Assembly: GCA_030407085.1 (NCBI GenBank)
Contig: CM059584.1
Span: forward strand, 66,741,501-66,805,500
Direction: 5' to 3'
Source of the DNA: Trichopria drosophilae
Taxonomy: Eukaryota > Arthropoda > Insecta > Hymenoptera > Diapriidae
DNA length: 64,000 bases
A program made the position numbers and the translations under genes. Shown in pieces: positions 34,037-44,662 of this stretch; positions within the stretch are counted from its first letter, which is position 1, and each line of letters begins with the position of its first letter. Under the pieces are notes generated by a model, which saw only the letters and a list, made by a program, of their open reading frames with translations, made no database searches and was not told the origin of the DNA.

Positions 34037-37000
34037 ATGGCGACGGAAGAGGGTCACACTCGCTGGTGGGTGACCGTTGTAGTTAATCGTCACCACCTTA
34101 AAGCACTTTTTGACCCTGGAGCAGCCCGTACAGTCATCGGTCGAATTGCTTATCGACTCGCCGATGTTTATGGAATTTTTATTGAACCATATGGAGGAGA
34201 TGGCGCCAGAGTCGCCGACGGAAGAACTGTGTCGATAACTGGCCAAATACGACTGCCATTCAGAGTTGGAACCGAAGAAAAATATTTGACGGCTCTAATC
34301 ATGCCTGATTTAGAGCCAGAGTGTCTGTTAGACGCAGACTTTATTCGCGATTTCAACGCAATACTTCATCCTCGCGAAAATTATTTAACCATAAATGGAA
34401 GTGTCCAGGGGATTCCTGTACAAGTTGCTTTGGTTTCTTTTCCTCCTGAAGAGAGTCAAACGACATCAGGTCTTAGGAAATTGACGGACGGTCAACAAAG
34501 GTGCATACAAGCCGTAGTCCAATCAATCCAGCCTAACCATATGCCTCATATTGGATGTTCCCATTTGGTCGAGCATATAATTGATGTAGGTGACGCCCGG
34601 CCTATAAAGCAGCGGTACTACCCAGTATCTAAGAAGTTAGAAGAAGAGATGCACCGACAAGTACAAGAGATGCTGGGAGAAGGCATTATTGAACCGTCTT
34701 CAAGTCCATGGTCGAGTCCCGTCGTCATGGTCAAGAAGTCAGACGGTACTTGGAGATTTTGTGTCGACTACCGTAAAGTGAATGCTTTAACGAGGCCAGA
34801 CGCCTACCCTCTACCCTATATGGATTCCATTCTGCGGAAATTGCAAAGTGCTAGGTATATCACCACCCTAGATTTAGGAAGTGCCTATCACCAAATCAAG
34901 ATGGATGTTCAATCCAAACCCATCACGGCATTCACTGTACCAGGAAAAGGGTTATTCCAATTCACCAGGATGCCGTTTGGATTAAATGGAGCTCCGGCTA
35001 CCTTTCAACGGATGATCGATTCCTTAATTGGTCCTGAGTTGGAACCATATGCTTTCTCGTATTTAGACGACATAATCATTGTCACCGAGTCCTTTGAGGA
35101 GCATATCAAATGGGTAGAGCATGTTTTGAATAAAATTAAAAATGCAGGATTAACTGTCAATTTAAATAAAAGCGTCTTTGGCAAGGAGGAAGTCAGATAT
35201 TTAGGCGTCTTAGTTAATAAAGATGGTTTCCGACCTGATCCCGAGAAGATCCGACCTATTGTCGAGTACCCGGCGCCAAAGAATCTAAAACAGTTGAGAA
35301 GATTTGTTGGCATGGTGTCGTGGTACAGGAAGTTTATGGGCGACTTTGCCACAATTGCAGAGCCTCTCACTCAGTTAACTCGGAAAGACCAGCCTTATAT
35401 ATGGGGACAAGCACAACAAGAATCGTTTGAAAGACTCAAACATTTATTGAGTACAGCGCCTATTCTACACAGGCCTAACTTCTCCAAGGAGTATATTTTG
35501 GAAACAGACGCCAGTGATACAGGTCTAGGTGTTGTTTTGTGTCAACCATTTGAAGATGGTACACGTGTCCTAGCGTTTGCCAGTCGAACCTTAACTCCTG
35601 CAGAGAGAAATTATTCGGTGTCGGAACGCGAGTGTTTGGCTGTGCTTTGAGCCATACGGAAATTTCGAGAATACATTGAGGGTTATCATTTTACGGTAAT
35701 CACAGACCATAAGAGTCTCGAATGGCTCTGTGATCTACGAAGCCCCAACGGTAGATTAGCTCGATGGTCCCTAGAACTACAAGGATATCAGTATGATATC
35801 AAACATCGAAAGGGTGCCTTACATGATGTGTCAGACGCACTCTCGCGGATGTATGAGACGGATGATGGGATCCCAATAAGTTCGATAGAAGAGACTCCAG
35901 ATATTCAAGACAAGTGGTATCTCCAAAAACGTCAACAAATAGAAGAGGATCCGTATAAATTTCCCTTTTGGAAACTAGTGGGTGGTCGACTCTACGTTTA
36001 TCGACCCGATCCAATACTGGATACAATGATGAACGACGAGGATGCCTGGAAGCTAGTCGTTCCAGAAGAAAATCGACAAGTGATTCTAAGGGAGAGTCAT
36101 GACGTCCCAACGGCTGGACACTTAGGCAACCGTAAAACATGTGATAGTGTTGCTCGGTATTATTTTTGGCCGACTATGAGGAGAGATATCGTGAAATACG
36201 TGCGGAAATGTTCCGTATGTCAACGGATGAAAATTCCTCCGGTCGCTCCAGCAGGACTGATGGGTCGTCGACCAGTTCCGGGACCATGGAAAATTGTCAC
36301 AGCTGATGCCATGGGTCCCTTTCCTAAAAGTTCTCAAGGTCGAGAATTCTTATTAGTATTCCAGGATGTCTTTACACGCTGGATAGAATTCATACCTGTA
36401 AGAAAGGTAAATGCAACCTCGGTAATCAAGGCGTTCAATGAGAGAATTGTTTTTCGTTTCGGGACGCCAGAAGTTATTCATACCGACAATGGCAAAGCCT
36501 TTCAAAATAAGTCACTAAACAAATATTTAACAGAGCGAGGAATCAAACCTTCCACAAGTCCTCCTTATCACCCTCAGGCCAATCCGGTCGAAAGGACCAA
36601 CAAGACCGTAAAAGGGATGATCATATCCTTCGTCGAAGAAAATCATCGCACTTGGGACAAATATATATTGGAATTTGCCTTTCCCTATAATACGGCTGTA
36701 CACGACTCCATGCAAGAGAGTCCTGCCATGATGAATTATGGCCGTCAATTGATTCCACCTGATCACTATCGACGTCATGAAGACCAAGCAGCTAATGAAG
36801 CTGAGGAAAGAAGTGCCATCCAAGATTGGATGACTCGACTAAAAGCATTGCGGTCGCTTCATCAAGAAGCGACTCGTAATATTGAAGCTGCTCAGGAGCG
36901 ACAAGCTCATTATTATGATTCAAGAAGACGAGACGTCCAATTTAAGATAGGGGACGTCGTCCTTAAAAGGAATTATGTTTTATCATCGGCAGCCCAAGGA

Positions 37001-37570
37001 TTTGCTGCAAAATTGGCTCCTAAATTTGTAGGACCGTATACAATTTCCAAACGATTAGGATCCAATGTTTATGAATTAAGAGATGGATCCGGGAAAAGTA
37101 TCGGTAAATGCCATGTAAATCAACTGAAGCCGTACCATGAAGAAGAAGATCCACCATTAGAAGATTCAATGCTTATTGAAAAAGATTCGATGAATCTAGC
37201 AGAAGAAGAAGACATCGATCAACAATCAACATTGCTTGAACCTGAACAAGAAGTGGTAGATAGGCCTCAAATCCTTGTACATGCGGACGTCCATAGGGGC
37301 GCTGAGGTCGAACGACGACCCCGCGGTAGGCCAAGAAAGATTAGGTTAGGCGACGCGACGCCCGTCAGTCTCGATAGAATACATAGGCGACCTGCGAAGT
37401 CGAAAAGGGCGAGCGGAGCGAACGTAGAGGTCTCTGTTAGTCCGTCTAATCAAGTCAATATGCCTAATCCTGCTGGTATACGTCCTCGTGGACGTCCTAG
37501 AAAGTATGGACGAGTAATTCCTTCTGTTTGTGTCCCACCTCATTATTATAACACGCGTAGTCGTAGATAA
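34037..37570 (+). pseudogene. pol: Gypsy pol with one in-frame TGA (protease, RT, RNase H, integrase)
   Basis: A single frame of ~1,177 codons interrupted only by TGA at 35648-35650 in RNase H (after SERECLAVL, a Trp position in the family). Protease site is FDPGAARTV (~25-35), with Pro in place of the usual Ser/Thr. RT has FCVDYRKVNALT and YLDD (~342-345). RNase H has TDASDTGLGVVL and TDHKSLEWL. Integrase has HHCC (HDVPTAGHLGNRKTC... CSVCQRMK), D,D,E core (TADAMGPF, HTDNGKAF, NPVERTNKT), a GPY/F-like segment, and two AT hooks (RRPRGRPRKIR, IRPRGRPRKYG) near the C terminus. Confidence 0.93.
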
Positions 37571-37699
37571 TAGCATGAAAAACCGTTGGTGATGGATAAT
37601 CTGTGATATACTCTATTTATTTATTTCTTGTTTTGAAATTGAATTCATTCCCCCTCAATCGACATTAACCTTCATCCACATATTCACTCTCATTAGGCC

Positions 37700-38032
37700 A
37701 TGGAAGACGACCATCAAACCTTGGAGGCCGAATTACGCGCCATGAAGAGGGCGCTAGTGGAATATTCCACCCGGGACCAGATCGATGAGCTCTTCGACAA
37801 ACTTCACATTTTCGAGGAGTTCCCGGTATGGGGGGCTTCCCAAGAAGATCTCCAAAAGGTAAATGCAGCCTCCACCTCGGAAGAAGCTACCGCTGACCTC
37901 ACCACGGGGGAAAAGTGGGCGATCCTCGAGGCAAAAATACGGTCGGTCCGGCAAAATCGGATCCACCTAGAAAAGGAGGAAGAGGATCTCTTCCAGCAAA
38001 TGGATCAGCTTCGACGTCCATACCGGACTTAA
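37700..38032 (+). CDS. Small third reading frame downstream of pol
   Basis: 110 residues, Glu/Lys/Leu-rich, with heptad-like patterns at both ends (ELRAMKRALVEY; EAKIRSVRQNRIHLEKEEEDLFQQMDQL), so probably coiled coil. It follows pol by 130 bp on the same strand. Codon use is less AT-rich than the leader. It does not look like an envelope protein: no signal peptide or membrane segment. No function is assigned. Confidence 0.5.
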   Translation: MEDDHQTLEAELRAMKRALVEYSTRDQIDELFDKLHIFEEFPVWGASQEDLQKVNAASTSEEATADLTTGEKWAILEAKIRSVRQNRIHLEKEEEDLFQQMDQLRRPYRT

Positions 38033-38320
38033 TCCCTAAGGAATGGTCCCTTTTTGTAGGGTGAAAGTATGACACCCCCATAATTAATAAAATATAGCTC
38101 TATAATCATATCATTTGTCTTGTCTTTTTCTTATAATATATCGTTTGCATGAGTCTTAAATCCCGATATACCTATATATATATATATATATATATATTGT
38201 AAACCTAATTCAAAGTCTTTTACTTTGTTTTTAAATTTAGTTATACTCGATTACGCCTGAGACTGGGATGCCAATGTCAGAGCTGGTACCCTGGTCGGTT
38301 AGCTGGCTAGTTAGCCAGTT

Positions 38321-39074
38321 ATTTTATTGTAATTTCTGAAATAATATACAAAAATTACAAGTCGTACATTTTTTCTAAAAAACTTATTGTAGTTAAAATA
38401 AGCTTGTAATTCATTATTTTTATATGTTTCAAATATAAGGTAGATCTTCCAACTAATTCCTAATATCGGGCGGTATCTTTATTTATATATACGGCAACAG
38501 TTTATATTGCATTTACGGTAAATGGAAACATCTTGTACAGAAAAAGGAAGAAACGAAAGTATCGTGGAAACAAATTTGAAAACAAATATTTGGAACACGC
38601 GATTAATATAATGTTAAAATAAAAAGATGTTTTTTTACTTCTGCAATGAAATTGTAGTAAACTACTAACTGCTTTTTTGAAATATTTCAATACTATTAGA
38701 CAATAATATTTTTATCCCGTTAGAAAACTTTTATGATTACACTAACAGCATTCTGTAAATTAGTATATCTATATAGTATAAAATCTTATTTAAATTAGTT
38801 ATAGATTTTCACCAATATTTTTTAAATACCCTTTCACGACAATTTTACTTACTTTTAATTAAATTGATTTTAAGGATATATCATTCAGCAAGATCGTTAT
38901 TCGTCATTCATTATTTACTTTGTTTTGCCTACATTATGCTATTATTTATAGCTGTGGGTTTTCTTTTACGTATTAATTAATTAAATAAATATATTATACT
39001 AATGTTATTGTAATACACCGATTAAGATATAAAAAATTAGTACATTATGTTTCAGATACTGATTTTCGTTAACC
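38321..39074 (+). repeat. Second copy of the arm sequence 28191-28944
   Basis: 754 bp nearly identical (I counted about three differences) to the sequence directly before the 5' LTR, ending in the same AACC before the LTR. A simple insertion would have the polypurine tract here. This host-derived duplicate therefore replaces the true 3' end of the Gypsy interior; the junction is at about 38320. See findings. Confidence 0.9.
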
Positions 39075-39847
39075 TGTAACGGAAAGCTGTTTCATATTTG
39101 TTTTAGTATCTAATTATAGGAAAAAGCATTCCGTTATTCCCCAGACTCCGGCGACAATTCCGCCACGTAATACGTAATAATTATAAGGCTAGAAATATTT
39201 TAGAAGTAGCAGACTACCAAGGCAGCGAGAGCCGGCAACATCGTGTGGAGAGGTACGTGCGTATTCACAGGTAATTGGGAAACCAGACCTCGAGAAATTG
39301 TTAATCGACGAACACGCGTGCGTTTTCGGTTACGAATTTTACTGTTAATAATATTAAATATTAGATTTTGCGTAAGGACAGTCGTCCATATATAGTGGGA
39401 CAACTTTGTGCCAGTGGACAACCGACGTCCCCGTTTTTGAAACCCTTTGGCGAAATTGTTGAATTAGGGACAAGCGACGTCCATTATTCAAATCGACAGA
39501 AAGAGAGAGAGAGAGACTTGCCGTATTTTGCGACGCACCAACTTTTGTAAGTACCGGCTCTGTCCCGGCTTTCTAGCATTTCTCTCGGGTTATAAATATT
39601 TTCTTTTTATGTCTACAATATATATATATATATAGACTTTTATTTTCCCGAAACCATATCCTTCTCCTTGAATGGTCACCTTTCGTATTTTTATTTCAAG
39701 TATTTACTCGTGTTGTTTTCTTTTTCCGGGTGGTGCCTTAGTTGTATATTGGCACCTTTGTAACTGTCGGCACGAGATCAATTTTTCTTGGAATTAGACG
39801 CATAGACGTCTTATTAAAAATAATAATAAATCTAAAAGATCGTTACA
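39075..39847 (+). repeat. 3' LTR of the plus-strand Gypsy
   Basis: Begins TGTAACGG and ends CGTTACA, then AACC (39848-39851), which matches the AACC before the 5' LTR as a 4-bp target duplication. It lacks the inverted duplication seen in the 5' LTR and is about 90 bp shorter. Confidence 0.9.
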
Positions 39848-40242
39848 AACCTATTAAAAAAATCACATGTTTGGCACAAGACTGGATATATGGTCTATTA
39901 TTTATCAACAAATCGTCCAATTTTATTCCCGACTAGAAAAGGTGATAAATAATTGATAATCGTTTCGTTAAAGAAATGGTTTAAATCTGATTTTTCTCTT
40001 CATAACAATTTCGTTTACTATATTTATAACAAAATAGTAAAGAAACATTCGCAAAATCCTTTTCACAAATGTATAAAGTGATAATTAAACTGTAAAACAT
40101 TGGCAGATTTGAGGTTCAATACATCATCATATTTAACTATCGGAAAATAGTAAAGGCTATTAATAGTAAGTAATGCCTTTATAGGCATTCAGCTAGTGCA
40201 AATAATTTTGTTGTTGACTGTAATATTAAGTTTTTAATTCAA

Positions 40243-40622
40243 TTTTTTTTTTTTTTTTTTATTTATTAATTTACGGGCGGAATCGCCCTATTTACTTATT
40301 TTTTGCCATATTGTTCTTATATCGTGAGAATTTTGCGAGAGCTGCAGATCGACTTACGAAGATGGCGCCATACTTCACATTTTGTGTATGAAATGTAGGA
40401 CTGCAGAAACCTACACCAAGTACAGCAGCGGTCATGAGTCGATTTCCGCCAGATAAACAATATTTTCGAAACGTAAACAAACAACATGGCTCGTCTTACC
40501 AACAGCGAGCTGCTGCTTGAAAACGAAATCGAAAAATTGTTCACCGGACGGGGATCGAACTCACGACCTACGACTCCGTAGTCCAGTGCGTTAACCGCCT
40601 GACCCACGAAGCCGATGGCTTA
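40243..40622 (-). mobile_element. tRNA-derived SINE
   Basis: Minus-strand element: tRNA-like head at 40540-40616 (A-box GGGTCAGGCGGTTAACGC, B-box GAGTTCGATCCCCGTCC), then a ~270-bp body, then a poly-A tail (T run on the plus strand, about 40242-40261). Flanks TTAATTCAATTT and TTAAATCAATTT form a plausible target duplication with one mismatch. It is inserted in the inner part of the 27610-42912 element. Confidence 0.7.
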
Positions 40623-40662
40623 AATCAATTTAACAATAATGAATCTGTTGAAAAGAAGAAAA

Positions 40663-40773
40663 TTCTATTCAACGTAATTATCATAAATATTTTTAATGTG
40701 ATATAATTGTTAATTGTCGGTATAAAAAAGTGTATCACATTAAAAATATTTGTGATAATTACGTTGAATAGAA
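40663..40773. repeat. Hairpin with 41-bp arms
   Basis: TTCTATTCAACGTAATTATC at 40663 pairs with its inverse ending at 40773. Arms are ~41 bp and nearly perfect, the loop ~29 bp. It could be a small MITE. No coding role. Confidence 0.75.
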
Positions 40774-42574
40774 AGACCATTTAAAAAAATATTAAAATCT
40801 TAACAGAGGGCAAGTTAGGAAGAAAATATTTGCATTACTCTATAAATCCTTGTATATATATATTATCTAAGATGTCACTGTATAAGATGAAAGAAAGCTG
40901 AGTAGTCAGTAACTCCAATTATTATTATATTATGTTATTTTACAGATAGAAAGAAAAAACCTACTTAAATGAACCCTTTAACGCTCAAATATACAAAGCT
41001 GTTTCGTGGAGTATGACACTACATTTAATTTATTTAGTTAAACCCCAAGAAGTAAAATTGTCAAGTAATTTCTTATTGCCCTAAATTATCTGTCTTCAAA
41101 TGTTGAAATAAAAAAGTTATACACGTTTTTTTTAAGCGTGAAATGTTTGCTTTTATTTTTAATTTATCGAATTTTATTATGGGTAATGACATTACCATAC
41201 CTCTAAAAGTGACAAATATCATGTCAAAAATAAATTTTTTATCAGGGTCAAACTTCATGAAGAAATTGCACATTTGGGCGTGAACCATTTATACAGTAAA
41301 CAAGACAATAATATGGCCCCTTTACTACTTTCCGATAGTTAAATATGATGTAGAGTATTGAACCTCAAATCTACCAATGTTTTACAGTTTACTTATCACT
41401 TTATACATTTGTGAAAAGGATTTTGCGAACGTTTCTTTACTATTTTGTTATAAATATAGTAAACGAAATTTATTGTATATTGTTATAAAAGGAAAAATCA
41501 GATTTAAACTATTTTTTTAACGAAACGATTATCAATTATTTATCACCTTTTCTAGTCGGGAATGAAATTGGACGATGTGTTGATAAATAATAGACCATAT
41601 ATCCAGTCTCGTGTCAAACATGTGGTTTTTTAATAGGTTAATGAAAATCAGCATCTGAAACATAATGTGCAAATTTCGATATCTTAATCGGTGTATTACA
41701 ATAACATTAGTATAATATATTTATTTAATTAATTAATACGTAAAAGAAAACCCACAGCTATAAATAATAGCATAATGTAGGCAAAACAAAGTAAATAATG
41801 AATGACGAATAACGATCTTGCTGAATGATATATCCTTAAAATCAATTTAATTAAAAGTAAGAAAAATTGTCGTGAAAGGGTTTAAATATTTAAAAAAATA
41901 TTGGTGAAAATCTATAACTAATTTAAATAAGATTTTATACTATATAGATATACTGATTTACAGAATGCTGTTAGTGTAATCATAAAAGTTTTCCAACAGG
42001 ATAAAAATATTATTGTCTAGTAGTATTGAAATATTTCAAAAAGCAGTTAGTAATTTAGTACAATTTCATTGCAGAAGTAAAAAAACATCTTTTTATTTTA
42101 ATATTATATTAATCGAGTGTTCCAAATATTTGTTTCCACGATACTTTCGTTTCTTCCTTTTTCTGTACAATATGTTTCCATTTACCGTAAATGTAATATA
42201 AACTGTTGCCGTATATATAAATAAAGATACCGCCCGATATTAGGAATTAGATCGAAGGTCTACATTATATTTGAAACATATAAAAAAATGAATTACAAGC
42301 TTATTTTAATTAGAATAACTTTTTTGGAAAAAATGTACGACTTGTAATTTTTGTATATTATTTCGGAAATTACAATAAAATATTGTACATTTATTTGTTT
42401 TAATATTACAGAGAATTCGATTCTTACAAATGTCATTCTGCAAAAACATATTGTTTAATGTTTTTAAAATTTATTTTCACAATTCATTTTTGTAAATAAA
42501 ATAACTAATAGTAAACAACTAAAAAATTGTTTTCGTTACAAATGTTGAGTAAATGAACAATAGAAAAAAAAAAA

Positions 42575-42655
42575 ATCCCCGACATCGAAATCGAACTAAA
42601 AAAATAACGCGCTGCACTTCAACTCATGCGCTTGTACCACTCGACTACGACGATT
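42575..42655 (-). other. tRNA-like segment in the right arm
   Basis: Inverse counterpart of 27926-28000, with A-box-like TAGTCGAGTGGTACAAGCGC and B-box-like AGTTCGATTTC on the minus strand. Confidence 0.5.
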
Positions 42656-42912
42656 AGACAAAATTTTAATTTTCGAAGTATCTGATAAAGTTCACACCCC
42701 CGTACGTCTTGAAATCTGCGCATGCGACGTTATGGTGGGGATACTCAGCGTCTCGACGATCATGACTCCACGCCGTGATAGCCGAGACGCAGGTCTGCGG
42801 ATACCGATCCCGACCGAACGCTGGGATTTCCCAACGAGCACGACTGGAACGTCTCCGTAACGACGGGCTGGGATGTAGCCTCCCAACGTTACGTTCGGAA
42901 ATTTCTTTCAGT

Positions 42913-43521
42913 GTAGCTTCATCTTAGTCTGAACGGTACGCAATCTCTGTTGAGAAAATTTAAACAATTTAAAAAAAAACATTTTACATACGGTAATATT
43001 GCTACCATTATGTTTGATGTAGAAATTCCAAGAACATTCTCGGTTCTTAGTTTTAACATTCGCAGATTTACATTTTGTTTCGGTTTTATCTAAGCATGAC
43101 ATTATAAAATAATCCTGTTTTTCTTTGTTTTTTAATTTCCGGAATTGATTGGATAATTTTTCTTGCATACTGGAAGAAACTTTTGTTGTGCATTTCTTTT
43201 TGGTACAACAATTCTGTACAGCCGAAAATATTTTACCAGGTATCTACAAATAATTTATAAGAAAATGTGAACATCTCACAAATACTTTTACGATGAACAA
43301 ATGTAGAATAATATACGTATTTCAGTTCCATTTTTGGTTGTATACGACTTGCCAGAATTTTGTCGCTTTTTATTTGTCTGCCTTTTATGCAATTGGCTAT
43401 ATCGTTTCCTTTCTTTACCTTTATTTAAGTCTTTATCACACACTAATTCGTCTTCGCAATCATCTGCACTTACGTCTTCTTCATCGTGAAGCACATTACA
43501 ATCACTATCAGAACATTCCAT
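42913..43521 (-). pseudogene. DUF7869-type DDE transposase, N-terminal half
   Basis: 43521-43288 encodes an acidic start (MECSDSDCNVLHDEED...) then a basic region. After a break, about 43250-42913 encodes a Cys-containing stretch (NCCTKKKC), FRKLKNKEKQDYFIM, KTKNRECSWNFYIKHNG and RLRTVQTKMKL. These match the part of DUF7869-type proteins that precedes the nuclease core. A consensus-like acceptor near 43250 suggests an intron between the two segments. The gene then stops at the inserted element and resumes at 27596. Confidence 0.65.
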
Positions 43522-44012
43522 TTTTGGCTATAGTTAAACAATTAAATCACGTTTGTTCAATTTAAATGTCTAAGAAGCATTCGATCTTTAAATAGCACGC
43601 GAGTAACTGAACGAAAGCAATAACAAATTAACTGACGCAAAAGCATTATTTATATTATGATTGTTGATCGTAACATCTATCACGAAAACTGTTGTGACCT
43701 TTGAATATTTACAAAATATTTGTTGTATAGTAAATCGAGGTTATAAAAGGCGTTAGATCGTTAATGCCGCATGTAATATTTGTATATAATAGCTGACAAT
43801 ATAATTAGCGATATTAACTTACATCATGCTATTTGTTATGTCTATAGAATCCATTCGAAATTTTCAATTTTCGTAAAAACAACCTAATTCGAGTTAGGCC
43901 CTTTTTTTATAAATCGTGGTTGTTTCTCCCTCAAAAAATATTTCAGCAGATCCGTATTCATGTATTAGTAGATTCATACGTTATTCTTATCTTTGCACTC
44001 TTTTCTGGAAGA
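43522..44012. other. No recognised gene
   Basis: AT-rich sequence upstream of the split transposase. Nothing recognisable. Confidence 0.45.
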
Positions 44013-44230
44013 AGCACCTACCCAGATAGCAAAGGGCGAGTCTCACGATGTCCTCACATTTGAGATCTCATTTGTGAGTGCATATATCCATTCACATTGA
44101 TAGTTGAGCATGAGAGATGTATTGCGCAAGTGCGAAAAATCTCCGTTCCGACGCATAAATGAGTTTTTAGTGATTCTCTCTTCCAACGCATTTTTTCCTA
44201 TGATTGGCTGCTAGTTTACCAATGGGTGAT
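44013..44230. mobile_element. Diverged relative of the Polinton-like element's subterminal sequence
   Basis: Contains ACCCAGATAGCAA at 44020-44032, inverted CATTTGAG / CTCATTTGTGAG words, TTGCGCAAGTGCG and GATTGGCTGCT in the same order as 45008-45215 (ACCCAGATAGCAA, CACTCACAAATGAG, GCGCAATAACGG, GATTGGCTGCT). It may be a MITE or the end of a second related element ~1 kb outside the main one. Confidence 0.5.
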
Positions 44231-44287
44231 CAGCTCAGGTGGAAATTGGTGTGGGTTCGAACGGAATAGACAGGGTGATAGCGAGTC

Positions 44288-44458
44288 TCGTTGCCGAATA
44301 TCGTTCTGCCGAAATTCGTTTTGCCGACCGTCGTTTTGCCGAAAATCGTTTTGCCGAAAATCGTTTTACCGAAATTCGATTTGCCGAAAATCGATTTGAC
44401 GAATGTCGATTTTCCGAAATTCGATTTGCCGAACCGTCGTTTTGCCGACAAATGTTCT
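44288..44458. repeat. 15-bp minisatellite (TTTTGCCGAAAATCG)
   Basis: About eleven units of 14-15 bp, variants of TTTTGCCGAAAATCG. All frames look open (for example FGKTIFGKT on the minus strand), but this is repeat structure, not a gene. Confidence 0.85.
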
Positions 44459-44577
44459 TGCCCCAGTACTGCTCCGGTCGGTAAAGAAGAGTGTCCAGAG
44501 CAGGAGAATTCACATCCCCACCGCGTTCCAGCCACGGAGATTTCGTCCCCTTCGTCCCCTTCCAATTTCTCCTGCGC

Positions 44578-44662
44578 ACTCACACTACCAAAGTCGATGT
44601 GCCCGTGTGATATCCCCACCGCACTCACACTAGCAAAGTCGGCGTGCCTGTGTGAGCTCTGC
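44578..44662. repeat. ~49-bp tandem duplication
   Basis: ACTCACACTACCAAAGTCG...CCCGTGTGATAT is followed by ACTCACACTAGCAAAGTCG...CCTGTGTGAG. Two copies, with a few differences. Confidence 0.7.

Larger units (their letters stand above)
27610..42912. mobile_element. TIR element (~4.4 kb without its insertion) with 1.6-kb inverted arms, itself interrupted
   Basis: The ends match as ACTGAAAGAAATTTCC (27610) and its inverse (ending 42912). The left arm is 27610-28944 plus 39848 to about 40155, split by the Gypsy insertion; the right arm is about 41320-42912. The arms align over ~1.6 kb with many substitutions, so this element is older than the Gypsy. It sits inside the DUF7869-type transposase gene, separating the codons for ...QTKMKL and GNTDMSD.... 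Target duplication is not clear, and no transposase was found inside. CACTG-like ends with A-rich following bases recall CMC/EnSpm-type elements, but this is only a hint. Confidence 0.78.

Noticed and set aside
37700..38032. Envelope protein after pol
   Set aside because: No signal peptide, no membrane segment and no cysteine pattern; coiled-coil character instead.
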